Of a DNA stretch of 64,000 bases, positions 16,373-25,395 are shown in pieces (position 1 is the stretch's first letter; each line of letters begins with the position of its first letter). Source of the DNA: Streptomyces qinglanensis (GTDB taxonomy: Bacteria; Actinomycetota; Actinomycetes; Streptomycetales; Streptomycetaceae); the NCBI RefSeq assembly GCF_900111245.1, contig NZ_FOGO01000013.1:71384-135383 (forward strand), read 5' to 3'. The position numbers and the translations under genes were made by a program. A model generated the notes under the pieces. The model did not search any database, was not told the origin of the DNA, and saw nothing but the letters and a program-made list of their open reading frames with translations.

Positions 16373-16558
16373 TCAGCGCGACACCTTGCCGGCCTTGATG
16401 CACGAGGTGCAGGCGTTGAGGCGCTTCGGCGTCCCGCCGACCACGGCACGCACGCGCTGGATGTTCGGGTTCCAGCGACGGCGGGTGCGGCGGTGCGAGT
16501 GGGAGATGTTGTTGCCGAACTCCGGCCCCTTGCCGCAGACGTCGCAGTTCGCAGCCAC
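16373..16558 (-). CDS. rpmB: 50S ribosomal protein L28 (zinc-binding form)
   Basis: This 61-residue large-subunit protein begins MAANCDVCGKGPEFGNN and ends with CTSCIKAGKVSR. The two CxxC pairs (C5/C8 and the pair near residues 50-53) mark the zinc-containing C+ form. Streptomyces also carry a zinc-free paralogue that the Zur repressor turns on under zinc starvation; this copy is the constitutive type. It stands alone on the minus strand, divergent from the DAK2 gene. Confidence 0.96.
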   Translation of the reverse strand: MAANCDVCGKGPEFGNNISHSHRRTRRRWNPNIQRVRAVVGGTPKRLNACTSCIKAGKVSR

Positions 16559-16866
16559 GGGTCACTCCAAAGACTTCAGATGCACGTACGGTGAATCCCG
16601 GCGACGCAGACCAAGATGACCGGCTGTGCCAGGGGGATCGTCGCCCGCCGGAGAGAAAACGTCCGGACCAGGCAACCGGAGCAGCATACAACGGCCGGTC
16701 TCGAACAGCGAAACCCAGGCCCCCGCTCCGGTCCCGACCTGGGATTCCGTCCGGACTCCCACTAGCCTTCCGGCAGCGCCCCGCCCGGCGGACCGACCGG
16801 CCGGACACCGGCCGTCCGCCCCGGCTGAAGCACGCCGGCCGCAGCACTCTGGAGGAGGTCCCGCAC
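16559..16866. other. Divergent intergenic region, rpmB and DAK2 gene
   Basis: About 308 bases. On the minus strand a TATGCT hexamer (16681-16686) could be the rpmB -10, leaving a ~120-base leader, but its -35 is weak. On the plus strand GGAGGAGG before 16867 is the ribosome site of the next gene. Nothing else is evident. Confidence 0.35.
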
Positions 16867-18630
16867 GTGCCGCAACCGCTCGACGCCGCCGCGGTACGCC
16901 GCTGGTGCGCCCTGGGCCGGGAGGCGCTGCGCGCCCACTGCGCGCGGATGGACGCCATCAACGTCTTCCCGGTCGCGGACGGCGACACCGGCACCAACCT
17001 GTGCCTCACCTTCGAAGCCGCCTGCGAGGCGCTCCCGGCCCGCGACGGTGCAGGCGAGGCGGCGGACGGTGCGGCGGACGGGGAGCCGGGCGCCGGAGCC
17101 GTGCTGCGCGCCATGGCCCGGGCCGCGCTCCTGGCGGCCAGGGGCAACTCCGGGGCGATCCTCGCCGAGTATCTGCGCGGTATGGCGCAGGGCCTCGGCG
17201 AGGCGGACGGTCCCCCCGCCGAGCGGCTGTCCGATGCCCTCCGGGGCGGGGCGAGCGCTGCGTACGCCGCCGTCGCGCACCCCGTGGAGGGGACGATGCT
17301 GACGGTGGCGGAGGCCGCCGCCGCTGCGGCCGAGGCCGGGGACGACCCCGTGGCCGCGGCGCGGCGCGCGCTGGACGCCACCCCCGACCGGCTGGAGGCG
17401 CTGGCCCGGGCCGGTGTGGTGGACGCGGGCGGACTCGGGCTGACCGTGCTGCTGACCGCGCTGTGGGCGGCACTGGGTGAGCAGGTACCCGGCGGGGAAC
17501 CCGCCGCGGCCACCGGAGAGCCGTCCGCGGCCCCTGCCGGCCCGGTCGCTCCGGGGGCCTCGGCCGCCCCAGCGGCCCTTCCGGCCGACGGCTCGCCGCA
17601 GCCGCCCTTCCGCCCGGAGTTCGAGGTGATGTACCTGCTGGCGGCCGAGGACCCCGCGGCCGTCGACGCGCTCCGGGCCCGGCTGGACCCGCTCGGCGAC
17701 TCCCTGGTCGTCGGCGGCGGGGAGGGCCTGTGGAGCGTCCACGTGCACGTCGCCGACGCCGGAGCCGCCGTGGAGGCGGGCCTGGCCGCGGGGCGCCCGC
17801 ACCGCATCCGGATCACCCACCTGCCGATGGCCGGGGCCGGGGACGGGGCGCCGGGCGGACCGCGGTGCGCCGCGGAGGGGCCCGAGCAGGGCCCGGACCC
17901 CGGAGCGCGGGCCGTCGTCGCCGTCGTGCCGGGTGAGGGGCTGGCCGCGCTGTGCCGGCGGGCCGGCGCCGCGGTGCTGTCCGCCATCGACGCCGCGGCC
18001 GCCATGGGGGGCGCGGACGACGTGCGTGCTGTGGGTGCCGTTGGCAGCGTTGGCAGCGTTGGCGGCATTGGCGAGGGAGCGCTGGTGGCGGCGGTGCGGG
18101 CGACCGGAGCCGGCGAGGTCGCGCTGCTGCCCAACGACAGCGGACTCCACCCCGTGGCCGCCCGGGCCGCCGACACCGTCCGGGCGGCCGGCATCCGGTG
18201 CGCCGTCATCCCCACCCGCGCCGCCGTCCAGGGCCTGGCGGCCCTGGCCGTGCACCAGCCGGACCGCCGCTTCGACGAGGACGTCGTCACCATGACCTCG
18301 GCCGCCGGGGCCACCCGGTACGCAGAGGTGACCGTCGCCGAACGCCGCTCGTGGACCAGCGCCGGGATCTGCCAGGCGGGCGACGTGCTCGGCCTGGTGG
18401 ACGGCGACGTCGCGCTGATCGGGAGCGGGACCGAGCGGGTCGCCACCGAGGTGCTCGACCGGATGCTGGCGGCGGGCGGCGAACTGGTCACCCTCGTTCT
18501 CGGCGCGGACGCCCCCGCGGGGCTGGCAGCGGCGCTGGAGCGCCATGTACGCGAGTGCCACCTGGCCGTCGACACCGTCGTCCACGAGGGCCGGCAGCAC
18601 GAGGCGGAGCTGCTGATCGGGGTCGAATAG
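16867..18630 (+). CDS. DAK2/DhaL-domain protein, FakA-like
   Basis: The 587-residue product has an N-terminal DhaL (DAK2) kinase domain (residues ~10-205) with the ADP/Mg site DAINVFPVADGDTGTNL and the ARGNSGAIL motif. The C-terminal half matches the substrate-protein-binding region of FakA/YloV, which phosphorylates fatty acids held by FakB proteins for phospholipid synthesis. The S. aureus FakA is 548 residues, so size agrees. The GTG at 16867 has GGAGGAGG eight bases upstream. A run of Val-Gly-Ser repeats (DNA near 18030-18075) sits in the middle. The gene directly precedes recG, as in many bacteria. The fatty-acid role is inferred from the family. Confidence 0.88.
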   Translation: MPQPLDAAAVRRWCALGREALRAHCARMDAINVFPVADGDTGTNLCLTFEAACEALPARDGAGEAADGAADGEPGAGAVLRAMARAALLAARGNSGAILAEYLRGMAQGLGEADGPPAERLSDALRGGASAAYAAVAHPVEGTMLTVAEAAAAAAEAGDDPVAAARRALDATPDRLEALARAGVVDAGGLGLTVLLTALWAALGEQVPGGEPAAATGEPSAAPAGPVAPGASAAPAALPADGSPQPPFRPEFEVMYLLAAEDPAAVDALRARLDPLGDSLVVGGGEGLWSVHVHVADAGAAVEAGLAAGRPHRIRITHLPMAGAGDGAPGGPRCAAEGPEQGPDPGARAVVAVVPGEGLAALCRRAGAAVLSAIDAAAAMGGADDVRAVGAVGSVGSVGGIGEGALVAAVRATGAGEVALLPNDSGLHPVAARAADTVRAAGIRCAVIPTRAAVQGLAALAVHQPDRRFDEDVVTMTSAAGATRYAEVTVAERRSWTSAGICQAGDVLGLVDGDVALIGSGTERVATEVLDRMLAAGGELVTLVLGADAPAGLAAALERHVRECHLAVDTVVHEGRQHEAELLIGVE

Positions 18631-18696
18631 CCGCCACAGTCCGCGCTCCTGGCGCGTGGCACCGGCCCTGTCACCCCCGTCCGGCAGGATGGAGCC

Positions 18697-20982
18697 GTGC
18701 CCTCGACAGAAACCAGGCGAAGCGAACCCCTCCAGGAGCCGCTGAAGGCGCTGCTCGGCGGAAACACCGCGAAGGCGATGTCCGAGCACCTCGGGCTGCG
18801 CACGGTCGGCGACCTGCTGCACCACTACCCGCGCCGGTACGCCGAGCGCGGCGAGCTGACGCGGCTGTCCGAGCTGCCGCTGGACGAGCACGTCACCGTC
18901 GTCGCCCGGATCCACGACGCGCGCGTGCACAAGTTCAACCACGGTCGGGGCCAGCGTCTGGAGGTCACGCTGACCGACGGCAGCGGCCGGCTCCAACTCG
19001 TCTTCTTCGGCCGCTCGGTCCACTACCACCAGCGGCAGCTGCTGCCCGGCAAGCGCGGCCTGTTCGCCGGGAAGGTCGGGGTCTTCAACCGCAAGCTCCA
19101 GCTCTCCCACCCGGACTACAAGCTCCTGGACGAGGAGAGCGACGAGCAGACCGTCGCGCGGTTCGCGGGCGCCGTGCTGCCGCTGTACCCGGCGTGCAAG
19201 CAGCTCTCCTCCTGGAACATCGAGCAGTCCGTCGGCACGGTGCTCGACGCGCTGGAGGCCACCGCCTGGCAGGGCCTGGCCGACCCGCTGCCCGAGCCGC
19301 TGCGCGCGCAGCGCGGCCTCGTCCCGCTCGCCGAGGCGCTGGAGAAGATCCACCGGCCGAGCGGCAGGACGGACATCGCAGAGGCCCGCTCGCGGCTCAA
19401 GTGGGACGAGGCGTTCGTCCTGCAGGTCGCCCTCGCCCGGCGCCGCGCCAAGGAGACCGAACTGCCCGCCGTACCGCGCCGGCCGGCCGCCGGTGGGCTG
19501 CTGGACGCCTTCGACGCGCGGCTGCCGTTCACCCTCACCGACGGGCAGCACGAGGTCAGCCGGGAGATCTTCGCCGATCTGGCCACCGTGCACCCCATGC
19601 ACCGGCTCCTGCAGGGCGAAGTCGGCTCCGGCAAGACACTGGTGGCGCTGCGGGCGATGCTCGCCACCGTCGACGCGGGTGGCCAGGCGGCGATGCTGGC
19701 GCCCACCGAGGTGCTGGCCCAGCAGCATCACCGGTCCATCACCGAGATGATGGGCGAACTCGCGGAGGGCGGCATGCTCGGCGGCGCCGAGCAGGGCACC
19801 AAGGTGGTGCTGCTGACCGGCTCGATGGGCACCGCGGCCCGGCGCCGGGCCCTGCTGGACCTGACGACCGGCGAGGCGGGCATCGTGGTCGGCACCCACG
19901 CGCTGATCGAGGACAAGGTGGGCTTTCACGACCTGGGGCTGGTGGTCGTGGACGAGCAGCACCGGTTCGGCGTCGAACAGCGGGACGCGCTGCGCTCCAA
20001 GGGCGGCCACGCCCAGGGGGAGAAGCGCACTCCGCACCTGCTGGTCATGACCGCGACCCCCATCCCCCGGACCGTCGCCATGACCGTCTTCGGCGACCTG
20101 GAGACCTCCGTACTGGACCAGCTCCCCGCCGGGCGGTCCCCGATCGCCACCCATGTCGTCCCGGTCAGGGACAAGCCGCACTTCCTCGCCCGCGCCTGGG
20201 AGCGGGTGCGCGAGGAGGCGGAGGCGGGCCACCAGACCTATGTGGTCTGCCCCCGGATCGGCGACGACGAGGACGCGGGCGGCAAGGCCGGCGGCCGCAG
20301 ACGGGCCGCCGACGAGGAGGAGCCGGGCGGTTCCGCGGAGGACGAGGGCGCCGACAGCGAGGAGAAGCGTCCGCCGCTGGCCGTCCTGGACGTCGCCGAG
20401 CAGCTCGCCTCCGGTCCGCTGGCCGGACTCCGGGTGGCGGCCCTGCACGGGCGGATGCAGCCGGAGGCCAAGGACGAGGTGATGCGGCGGTTCGCCGCGG
20501 GCGAGGTGGACGTGCTGGTCGCCACCACCGTCATCGAGGTCGGGGTGAACGTGCCCAACGCGACCGGCATGGTGGTCATGGACGCCGACCGGTTCGGCGT
20601 CTCGCAACTGCACCAGTTGCGCGGCCGGGTCGGCCGGGGCACGGCACCGGGGCTGTGCCTGCTGGTGACGGACATGCCGCAGGAGTCCCCCGCGCGGACC
20701 CGGCTGGAGGCCGTCGCGGCCACCCTCGACGGCTTCGAGCTCTCCCGCATCGACCTCGAACAGCGCCGCGAGGGCGATGTCCTGGGCCAGGCGCAGTCCG
20801 GCGTGCGCTCCTCGCTGCGGATGCTCGCCGTCATCGACGACGAGGAGATCATCGCCGCGGCCCGCGACGAGGCCACCGCGTTGGTCGCGGCCGACCCGGA
20901 GCTGGCGGACCATCCCGAGCTGCGCACCGCGCTGGACGCGCTGCTGGACGAGGAGCGGGAGGAGTACCTCGACAAGGGCTGA
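18697..20982 (+). CDS. recG: ATP-dependent DNA helicase RecG
   Basis: This 761-residue superfamily 2 helicase reverses stalled forks and moves Holliday junctions. A wedge/OB domain occupies ~1-200. The helicase core has Walker A GEVGSGKT (~307-314), DEQH (419-422, in place of DEAD), the TATPIPRT motif III and the C-terminal QLRGRVGRG motif VI. A charged insert of about 40 residues (Gly/Glu/Asp/Lys-rich, DNA ~20265-20375) lies in the second RecA domain and is common in actinobacterial RecG. GTG start at 18697. It lies 66 bases after the DAK2 gene. Confidence 0.97.
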   Translation: MPSTETRRSEPLQEPLKALLGGNTAKAMSEHLGLRTVGDLLHHYPRRYAERGELTRLSELPLDEHVTVVARIHDARVHKFNHGRGQRLEVTLTDGSGRLQLVFFGRSVHYHQRQLLPGKRGLFAGKVGVFNRKLQLSHPDYKLLDEESDEQTVARFAGAVLPLYPACKQLSSWNIEQSVGTVLDALEATAWQGLADPLPEPLRAQRGLVPLAEALEKIHRPSGRTDIAEARSRLKWDEAFVLQVALARRRAKETELPAVPRRPAAGGLLDAFDARLPFTLTDGQHEVSREIFADLATVHPMHRLLQGEVGSGKTLVALRAMLATVDAGGQAAMLAPTEVLAQQHHRSITEMMGELAEGGMLGGAEQGTKVVLLTGSMGTAARRRALLDLTTGEAGIVVGTHALIEDKVGFHDLGLVVVDEQHRFGVEQRDALRSKGGHAQGEKRTPHLLVMTATPIPRTVAMTVFGDLETSVLDQLPAGRSPIATHVVPVRDKPHFLARAWERVREEAEAGHQTYVVCPRIGDDEDAGGKAGGRRRAADEEEPGGSAEDEGADSEEKRPPLAVLDVAEQLASGPLAGLRVAALHGRMQPEAKDEVMRRFAAGEVDVLVATTVIEVGVNVPNATGMVVMDADRFGVSQLHQLRGRVGRGTAPGLCLLVTDMPQESPARTRLEAVAATLDGFELSRIDLEQRREGDVLGQAQSGVRSSLRMLAVIDDEEIIAAARDEATALVAADPELADHPELRTALDALLDEEREEYLDKG

Positions 20983-21057
20983 CCGAGGCCACGCGGCGCC
21001 GGACCCCGCATGGGATCCTGATGCCGAGCACGCACCCCACACAGAGGATCCGCACCC

Positions 21058-21657
21058 ATGACCCGCGTCATCGCCGGCGCCGCAGGCGGGCGACGGCTGG
21101 CCGTCCCGCCGGGCACCGGCACCCGCCCCACCTCCGACCGGGCCCGCGAGGGCCTGTTCTCCAGTTGGGAGTCCCAGCTCGGAGGCGCCGCGGGCTGGCA
21201 GGGCCTGCGGGTGCTGGACCTGTTCGCCGGCTCGGGTGCCGTCGGGCTGGAGGCGCTGTCCCGGGGAGCCGGGCAGGTGCTGCTCGTCGAGGCGGATCCG
21301 CGTGCCGTGCGCACCGTCAAGGAGAACGTGCGGGCGCTGGGGTTGGCCGGGGCCGAGGTGCGCTCCGGCAAGGCGGCTCAGGTGCTCGCAGGTGAACCGC
21401 CTTCGACCCCGTTCGACCTGGTCTTTCTCGATCCGCCGTACGCGATGGCCGACGACGAGCTGCAGGAGACACTCCTCACACTCCGGGCCAGGGGCTGGCT
21501 GGCGCCCGCCGCGCTGGCCACCGTGGAGCGCAGCACCAGGGGCGGCGATTTCCGCTGGCCGGAGGGTTTCGAGGGACTCAGATCCCGTCGCTACGGCGAG
21601 GGAACGCTTTGGTACGGTCGCGCCGCCGCGCGGGAAGTTACTCCCGCGTCATGCTGA
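21058..21657 (+). CDS. rsmD: 16S rRNA (guanine966-N2)-methyltransferase
   Basis: The 199-residue product is an S-adenosylmethionine-dependent methyltransferase of the RsmD family, which methylates G966 of 16S rRNA during 30S assembly. The SAM-binding motif is LDLFAGSGAVGLEALSRGA (residues ~52-70) and the catalytic motif is DPPY in FLDPPYAM. The N-terminus MTRVIAGAAGGRRL is typical. ATG at 21058. It lies just before coaD, the pairing seen in many bacteria. Confidence 0.95.
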   Translation: MTRVIAGAAGGRRLAVPPGTGTRPTSDRAREGLFSSWESQLGGAAGWQGLRVLDLFAGSGAVGLEALSRGAGQVLLVEADPRAVRTVKENVRALGLAGAEVRSGKAAQVLAGEPPSTPFDLVFLDPPYAMADDELQETLLTLRARGWLAPAALATVERSTRGGDFRWPEGFEGLRSRRYGEGTLWYGRAAAREVTPASC

Positions 21658-21710
21658 GATCACCTGAGGCAGGGCCCCGCGCCCGCCGTGAGGAGAGCGA
21701 GGAAGTGCCA

Positions 21711-22190
21711 GTGCGCCGCGCAGTCTGCCCGGGGTCGTTCGACCCCATCACCAATGGCCACCTCGACATCATCGAGCGCGCTTCCCGGCTGTACGACACG
21801 GTGCATGTCGCCGTGATGATCAACAAGTCCAAGAAGGGGCTCTTCGCGGTCGACGAGCGCATCGACCTGATCCGCCAGGTCACCGAAGCCTTCGGGAACG
21901 TCGAGGTCGAGGCGTTCCACGGGCTGCTGGTCGACTTCTGCAAGGAGCGGGACATCCCCGCCATCGTCAAGGGGCTGCGCGCGGTCAGCGACTTCGACTA
22001 CGAGCTGCAGATGGCGCAGATGAACAACGGCCTCTCCGGCGTCGAGACGCTCTTCGTCCCGACCAATCCCACCTACAGCTTCCTCTCCTCCAGCCTTGTC
22101 AAGGAGGTCGCCACCTGGGGCGGCGACGTCTCGCATCTCGTCCCCGAGGCCGTCGACCGGGCGCTGGCCGAACGTCTCACCAAGCCCTGA
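21711..22190 (+). CDS. coaD: Phosphopantetheine adenylyltransferase
   Basis: This 159-residue enzyme adenylates 4'-phosphopantetheine, the penultimate step of coenzyme A synthesis. Nucleotidyltransferase motifs are the N-terminal PGSFDPITNGHLDI (T/HxGH type) and the C-terminal YSFLSSSLVKEVA (the SxT/S-type motif). The start is either GTG 21711 (MRRAVCPGSF, GAGGAA six bases upstream, and the family-typical length of 159) or GTG 21705 (two residues longer, AGGAGAG seven bases upstream). I prefer 21711. Confidence 0.95.
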   Translation: MRRAVCPGSFDPITNGHLDIIERASRLYDTVHVAVMINKSKKGLFAVDERIDLIRQVTEAFGNVEVEAFHGLLVDFCKERDIPAIVKGLRAVSDFDYELQMAQMNNGLSGVETLFVPTNPTYSFLSSSLVKEVATWGGDVSHLVPEAVDRALAERLTKP

Positions 22191-22340
22191 CGTGCGCCGG
22201 GCCGCAGCCCCCGGGATGCGGACCCGCACCGTCCCCGGGGGCGTATGCGTCCAGGACCCGGACGGTGCTGACCTGCCCGGACCGGCCGGCTTCCGGGAAG
22301 GAGTAACAGGCCCGCGCCCACGGGTCGTACAGTCACCTGC

Positions 22341-23444
22341 GTGGACGTACAGCAGAAACTCGACGAGATCGTGGCGACCGTCGACGGCGCGCGCTCGATG
22401 CCCATGTCCGCCTCCTGCGTGGTCAACCGGGCAGAGTTGCTCGCCAAGCTCGAGGAAGTGCGCCAGGCGCTGCCCGGCTCCCTGGCCGAGGCGCGCGAGG
22501 TGATCGGCGGCCGCGAGCAGGTGGTGGCCGAGGCCCACCAGGAGGCGCAGCGCGTCATCGAGGTGGCCCAGGGCGAGCGCGCGGCGCTGGTGGCCGGCAC
22601 GGAAGTGGCCCGGCGCGCGCAGGAGGAGGCCGACCGCATCCTGGCCGAGGCCCGCCGGGAGGCGGGCGAGATCCGGGTCGAGGCCGACGACTACGTCGAC
22701 AGCAAGCTCGCCAACTTCGAAGCCGTGCTCTCCAAGACCATCGGCTCCGTCGAGCGCGGCCGGGAGAAGCTGCTGGGCAGCGGGCCCGGTGCCGAGGAGT
22801 GGCACGAGGAGTACGCGCACGAGGCGCCCGAGCGCACCGGCGACCCCCGCGAGCTGCAGCGCCGGGCCGACAGCTATGTCGAGGCGCGGCTCGGTTCGGT
22901 CTCGGCGGTGCTCACCAAGACGCTGGAGGCCGTGGGACGCGGCCGGCTCAAGCTGCACGGCCACGAGCCCATCGACGAGCTGGCCGCGCACATGGCGGCG
23001 CAGGACGGTGCCGAGGGCTTCGCGCAGCACACCAGCGACGCCGACTACCTGGCCGGGCTCGCGCACACCGACCCGGCGGCGCGGGCGACGCAGGACGAGC
23101 AGCCCCAGCCGCCGCAGCCCGCGCAGCCGCCGCAGCCCTCCTACAGCCCGGCGCAGCCGCAGGACCCTTACTACGCGCAGCAGCAGATGCCCTACGACGG
23201 GGGGCAGCAGCACGATCCCTACGCCTACGCCCAGCAGGCGCAGCAGGATCCGTACTACGCGCAGCAGCAGCACGACCCCTACGGCTACGGCCAGCAGCAG
23301 GACGGCTACTATCAGCAGCCCCAGCAGCAGCACTACCAGCAGCCGCCGCAGCAGCAGCTCGACGAGACCAGCCTCTTCGACACCAGCATGATCGACATCG
23401 ATCAGGTCCGGGCCTACGAGCAGCGCCACGGCCACGGGGGCTGA
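22341..23444 (+). CDS. Coiled-coil protein, DivIVA-like, with Gln/Tyr-rich tail
   Basis: The 367-residue product begins with a short conserved segment (MDVQQKLDEIVATVDGARSMP). A long charged coiled coil (~30-220) rich in Glu, Ala, Arg and Gln follows, of the kind found in DivIVA and F-type ATP synthase b-subunit relatives. Residues ~240-345 are low-complexity, built from DPYYAQQQ and DPYGYGQQQ units, and the last ~20 residues (SLFDTSMIDIDQVR) are ordered again. It has no transmembrane segment. Streptomyces have several such cytoskeleton-like proteins near division genes, so a role in polar growth or division is possible but inferred. GTG start at 22341. Confidence 0.8.
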   Translation: MDVQQKLDEIVATVDGARSMPMSASCVVNRAELLAKLEEVRQALPGSLAEAREVIGGREQVVAEAHQEAQRVIEVAQGERAALVAGTEVARRAQEEADRILAEARREAGEIRVEADDYVDSKLANFEAVLSKTIGSVERGREKLLGSGPGAEEWHEEYAHEAPERTGDPRELQRRADSYVEARLGSVSAVLTKTLEAVGRGRLKLHGHEPIDELAAHMAAQDGAEGFAQHTSDADYLAGLAHTDPAARATQDEQPQPPQPAQPPQPSYSPAQPQDPYYAQQQMPYDGGQQHDPYAYAQQAQQDPYYAQQQHDPYGYGQQQDGYYQQPQQQHYQQPPQQQLDETSLFDTSMIDIDQVRAYEQRHGHGG

Positions 23445-23575
23445 TCCCGGCGGCCCGCGGGGCGCGGCGCCACCCGGGGTGCGGATTGGGCCATGAGGGA
23501 GCCGTCAAGTATCCTGTCTCTTCGGCCGTGCGTGGATGTCACGGCCCCAGCCCCACCCGTAGAAAGCAGGAAGCC

Positions 23576-24205
23576 CTGAACGCCCCCCTCGACCACCGCG
23601 CGCCCCTCGTGTTCGACACACGCGAGCTGGGGCGGCGACCTGGTGCGATGAAGCGGCTCTCCCGCGAGGTGGAGTCCCCCGGCGACCTGGGTGTCGAGTT
23701 CATCAAGGTTCCCGACGGGGCGACGATCGAGCTGGACCTCCGCCTGGAGTCGGTCATGGAGGGGGTACTCGTCACGGGTACCGCCCGTGCGCCGCTCACG
23801 GGGGAGTGCGTAAAGTGTCTGGAGCCGCTCGACCAGCGAGTCGAAGCGGACTTCCAGGAGATGTTCTCCTATCCCGACGCCGACGACCGGGGCCGCCCCG
23901 TTGCGGAGCCCGGCGAGGACGAGGAGGACGAGGACACACTCTTCCTCGAGGGCGATCTGTTCGACCTCGAACCCGTGCTGCGGGACGCGGTGGTGCTCGC
24001 ACTGCCGCTGCAGCCGGTGTGCCGCGAGGACTGCCCCGGCCTGTGCCCCGAGTGCGGGGCCCGGCTGGCGGACGACCCCGACCACAGGCACGAAGAAGCC
24101 GTCGACATCAGGTGGGCGGCACTGCAGGGACTCGCCGAGACCATGCCGGACGGCGAGAAGGACAACGAGCCCCGCACCGACGGGGACGACTCACAGGAGA
24201 AGTAG
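23576..24205 (+). CDS. DUF177 (YceD family) protein
   Basis: The ~209-residue product belongs to the YceD/DUF177 family, small proteins encoded next to rpmF in most bacteria and implicated in 23S rRNA accumulation. Cysteines occur as GECVKCLEPL and CREDCPGLCPECG, suggesting metal binding. An acidic stretch (EDEEDED) lies mid-protein. The start is unusual: the conserved N-terminus (LNAPLDHRAPLVFDTRELG) is preceded in frame by no ATG, GTG or TTG, so CTG 23576 with AGGAAG just upstream is the best start. GTG 23609 would remove conserved residues. rpmF follows after 2 bases. Confidence 0.85.
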   Translation: MNAPLDHRAPLVFDTRELGRRPGAMKRLSREVESPGDLGVEFIKVPDGATIELDLRLESVMEGVLVTGTARAPLTGECVKCLEPLDQRVEADFQEMFSYPDADDRGRPVAEPGEDEEDEDTLFLEGDLFDLEPVLRDAVVLALPLQPVCREDCPGLCPECGARLADDPDHRHEEAVDIRWAALQGLAETMPDGEKDNEPRTDGDDSQEK

Positions 24206-24207
24206 CC

Positions 24208-24381
24208 GTGGCTGTTCCGAAGCGGAAGATGTCGCGCAGCAACACGCGCCACCGCCGGTCGCAGTGGAAGGCTGCGGTCCCCACCCTGGTGAAGTGCGAG
24301 CGCTGCCGCGAGCCCAAGCAGCAGCACATCGCGTGCCCGAGCTGCGGCACCTACAACAAGCGTCAGGTCCTCGAGGTCTGA
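24208..24381 (+). CDS. rpmF: 50S ribosomal protein L32 (zinc-binding form)
   Basis: The 57-residue product begins MAVPKRKMSRSNTRHRRS, the universal L32 signature, and carries two CxxC pairs (CERC and CPSC), so it is the zinc-containing C+ form. The GTG start at 24208 comes two bases after the DUF177 stop, with CAGGAGAAG as ribosome site inside that gene. The DUF177-rpmF-rnc-fpg order is a conserved operon. Confidence 0.97.
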   Translation: MAVPKRKMSRSNTRHRRSQWKAAVPTLVKCERCREPKQQHIACPSCGTYNKRQVLEV

Positions 24382-24400
24382 TCGGCGGGTGACAGGCTCC

Positions 24401-25297
24401 ATGTCCGACGCCGGAACTCCGCAGAGTCCCGTCCCCGGGAAGGGGGGAGACTCCGCGGAGCTGGTGGACTCGGCCTCGTCGCACGCAATTCTGGAAGGGC
24501 GGCTCGGTTACCGACTGGAGTCCGCCCTTCTGGTGCGTGCGCTGACGCACCGCAGCTACGCCTACGAGAACGGCGGGCTGCCCACCAACGAGCGCTTGGA
24601 ATTCCTCGGTGACTCGGTCCTCGGACTCGTGGTCACCGACACCCTCTACCGGATGCATCCGGACCTCCCGGAGGGCCAGCTCGCGAAGCTGCGGGCCGCG
24701 GTGGTCAACTCGCGTGCCCTCGCGGGGGTCGCCCGCGGGCTCGACCTGGGTGCTTTCATCCGCCTCGGCAGGGGTGAGGAGGGCACCGGCGGCCGGGACA
24801 AGGCGTCGATCCTCGCGGACACGCTGGAAGCGGTCATCGGCGCCGTCTACCTCGACCAGGAGCTGGAGGCGGCCTCCGAACTGGTGCACCGCCTCTTCGA
24901 CCCGCTCATCGAGCGGTCCTCCAACCTCGGTGCCGGTCTCGACTGGAAGACCAGCCTGCAGGAGCTGACGGCCGCCGAGGGACTCGGCGTCCCGGAGTAC
25001 CTGGTCTCCGAGACGGGCCCCGATCACGAGAAGACCTTCACGGCTGCTGCCCGCGTCGGTGGTGTCGCGTACGGCACCGGCACGGGACGCAGCAAGAAGG
25101 AGGCCGAGCAGCAGGCCGCCGAGGCCGCCTGGCGCGCCATCTCGGCCCGCGCCGAGGCCGCCGCGGAGGGCGAGGGCGACGGTCCGCGGACCGGCAAGGC
25201 CGCAGCCGCCGGCAAGGGCGCCGCGGCGCCGTCCGTCCCGGACGGGCAGCGCAGCGAGCCCACCGAGCCCACCGAGGGCAGCGCCGCGTCGCGCTGA
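24401..25297 (+). CDS. rnc: Ribonuclease III
   Basis: This double-strand-specific endoribonuclease processes rRNA; in S. coelicolor it is AbsB, a global regulator of antibiotic production. The catalytic motif is NERLEFLGDSVLG, with the second acidic cluster in DTLEAVIGAVYLD. A double-stranded-RNA-binding domain follows (DWKTSLQELTA to GRSKKEAEQQAAEAAW). The last ~50 residues are a low-complexity Ala/Gly/Glu/Pro tail absent from most bacterial RNase III. ATG 24401 (298 residues) has GGTGA eight bases upstream; GTG 24389 (302 residues) is possible. Confidence 0.95.
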   Translation: MSDAGTPQSPVPGKGGDSAELVDSASSHAILEGRLGYRLESALLVRALTHRSYAYENGGLPTNERLEFLGDSVLGLVVTDTLYRMHPDLPEGQLAKLRAAVVNSRALAGVARGLDLGAFIRLGRGEEGTGGRDKASILADTLEAVIGAVYLDQELEAASELVHRLFDPLIERSSNLGAGLDWKTSLQELTAAEGLGVPEYLVSETGPDHEKTFTAAARVGGVAYGTGTGRSKKEAEQQAAEAAWRAISARAEAAAEGEGDGPRTGKAAAAGKGAAAPSVPDGQRSEPTEPTEGSAASR

Positions 25298-25395
25298 CCC
25301 CGCGCACACCGCACCGTCCGGCACGGCCGCCCTCCTCGGGGCGGCCGTGGCGTTTCCGGCCCCCAGCAGGCGGGGCCCTGCCCGTGAGGAGTCCC

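Noticed and set aside
16762..21042. Very long minus-strand open frame (over 1400 codons) opposite the DAK2 gene and recG
   Set aside because: Antisense frames stay open in such GC-rich DNA. The product has no domain pattern and lies over two well-supported genes.
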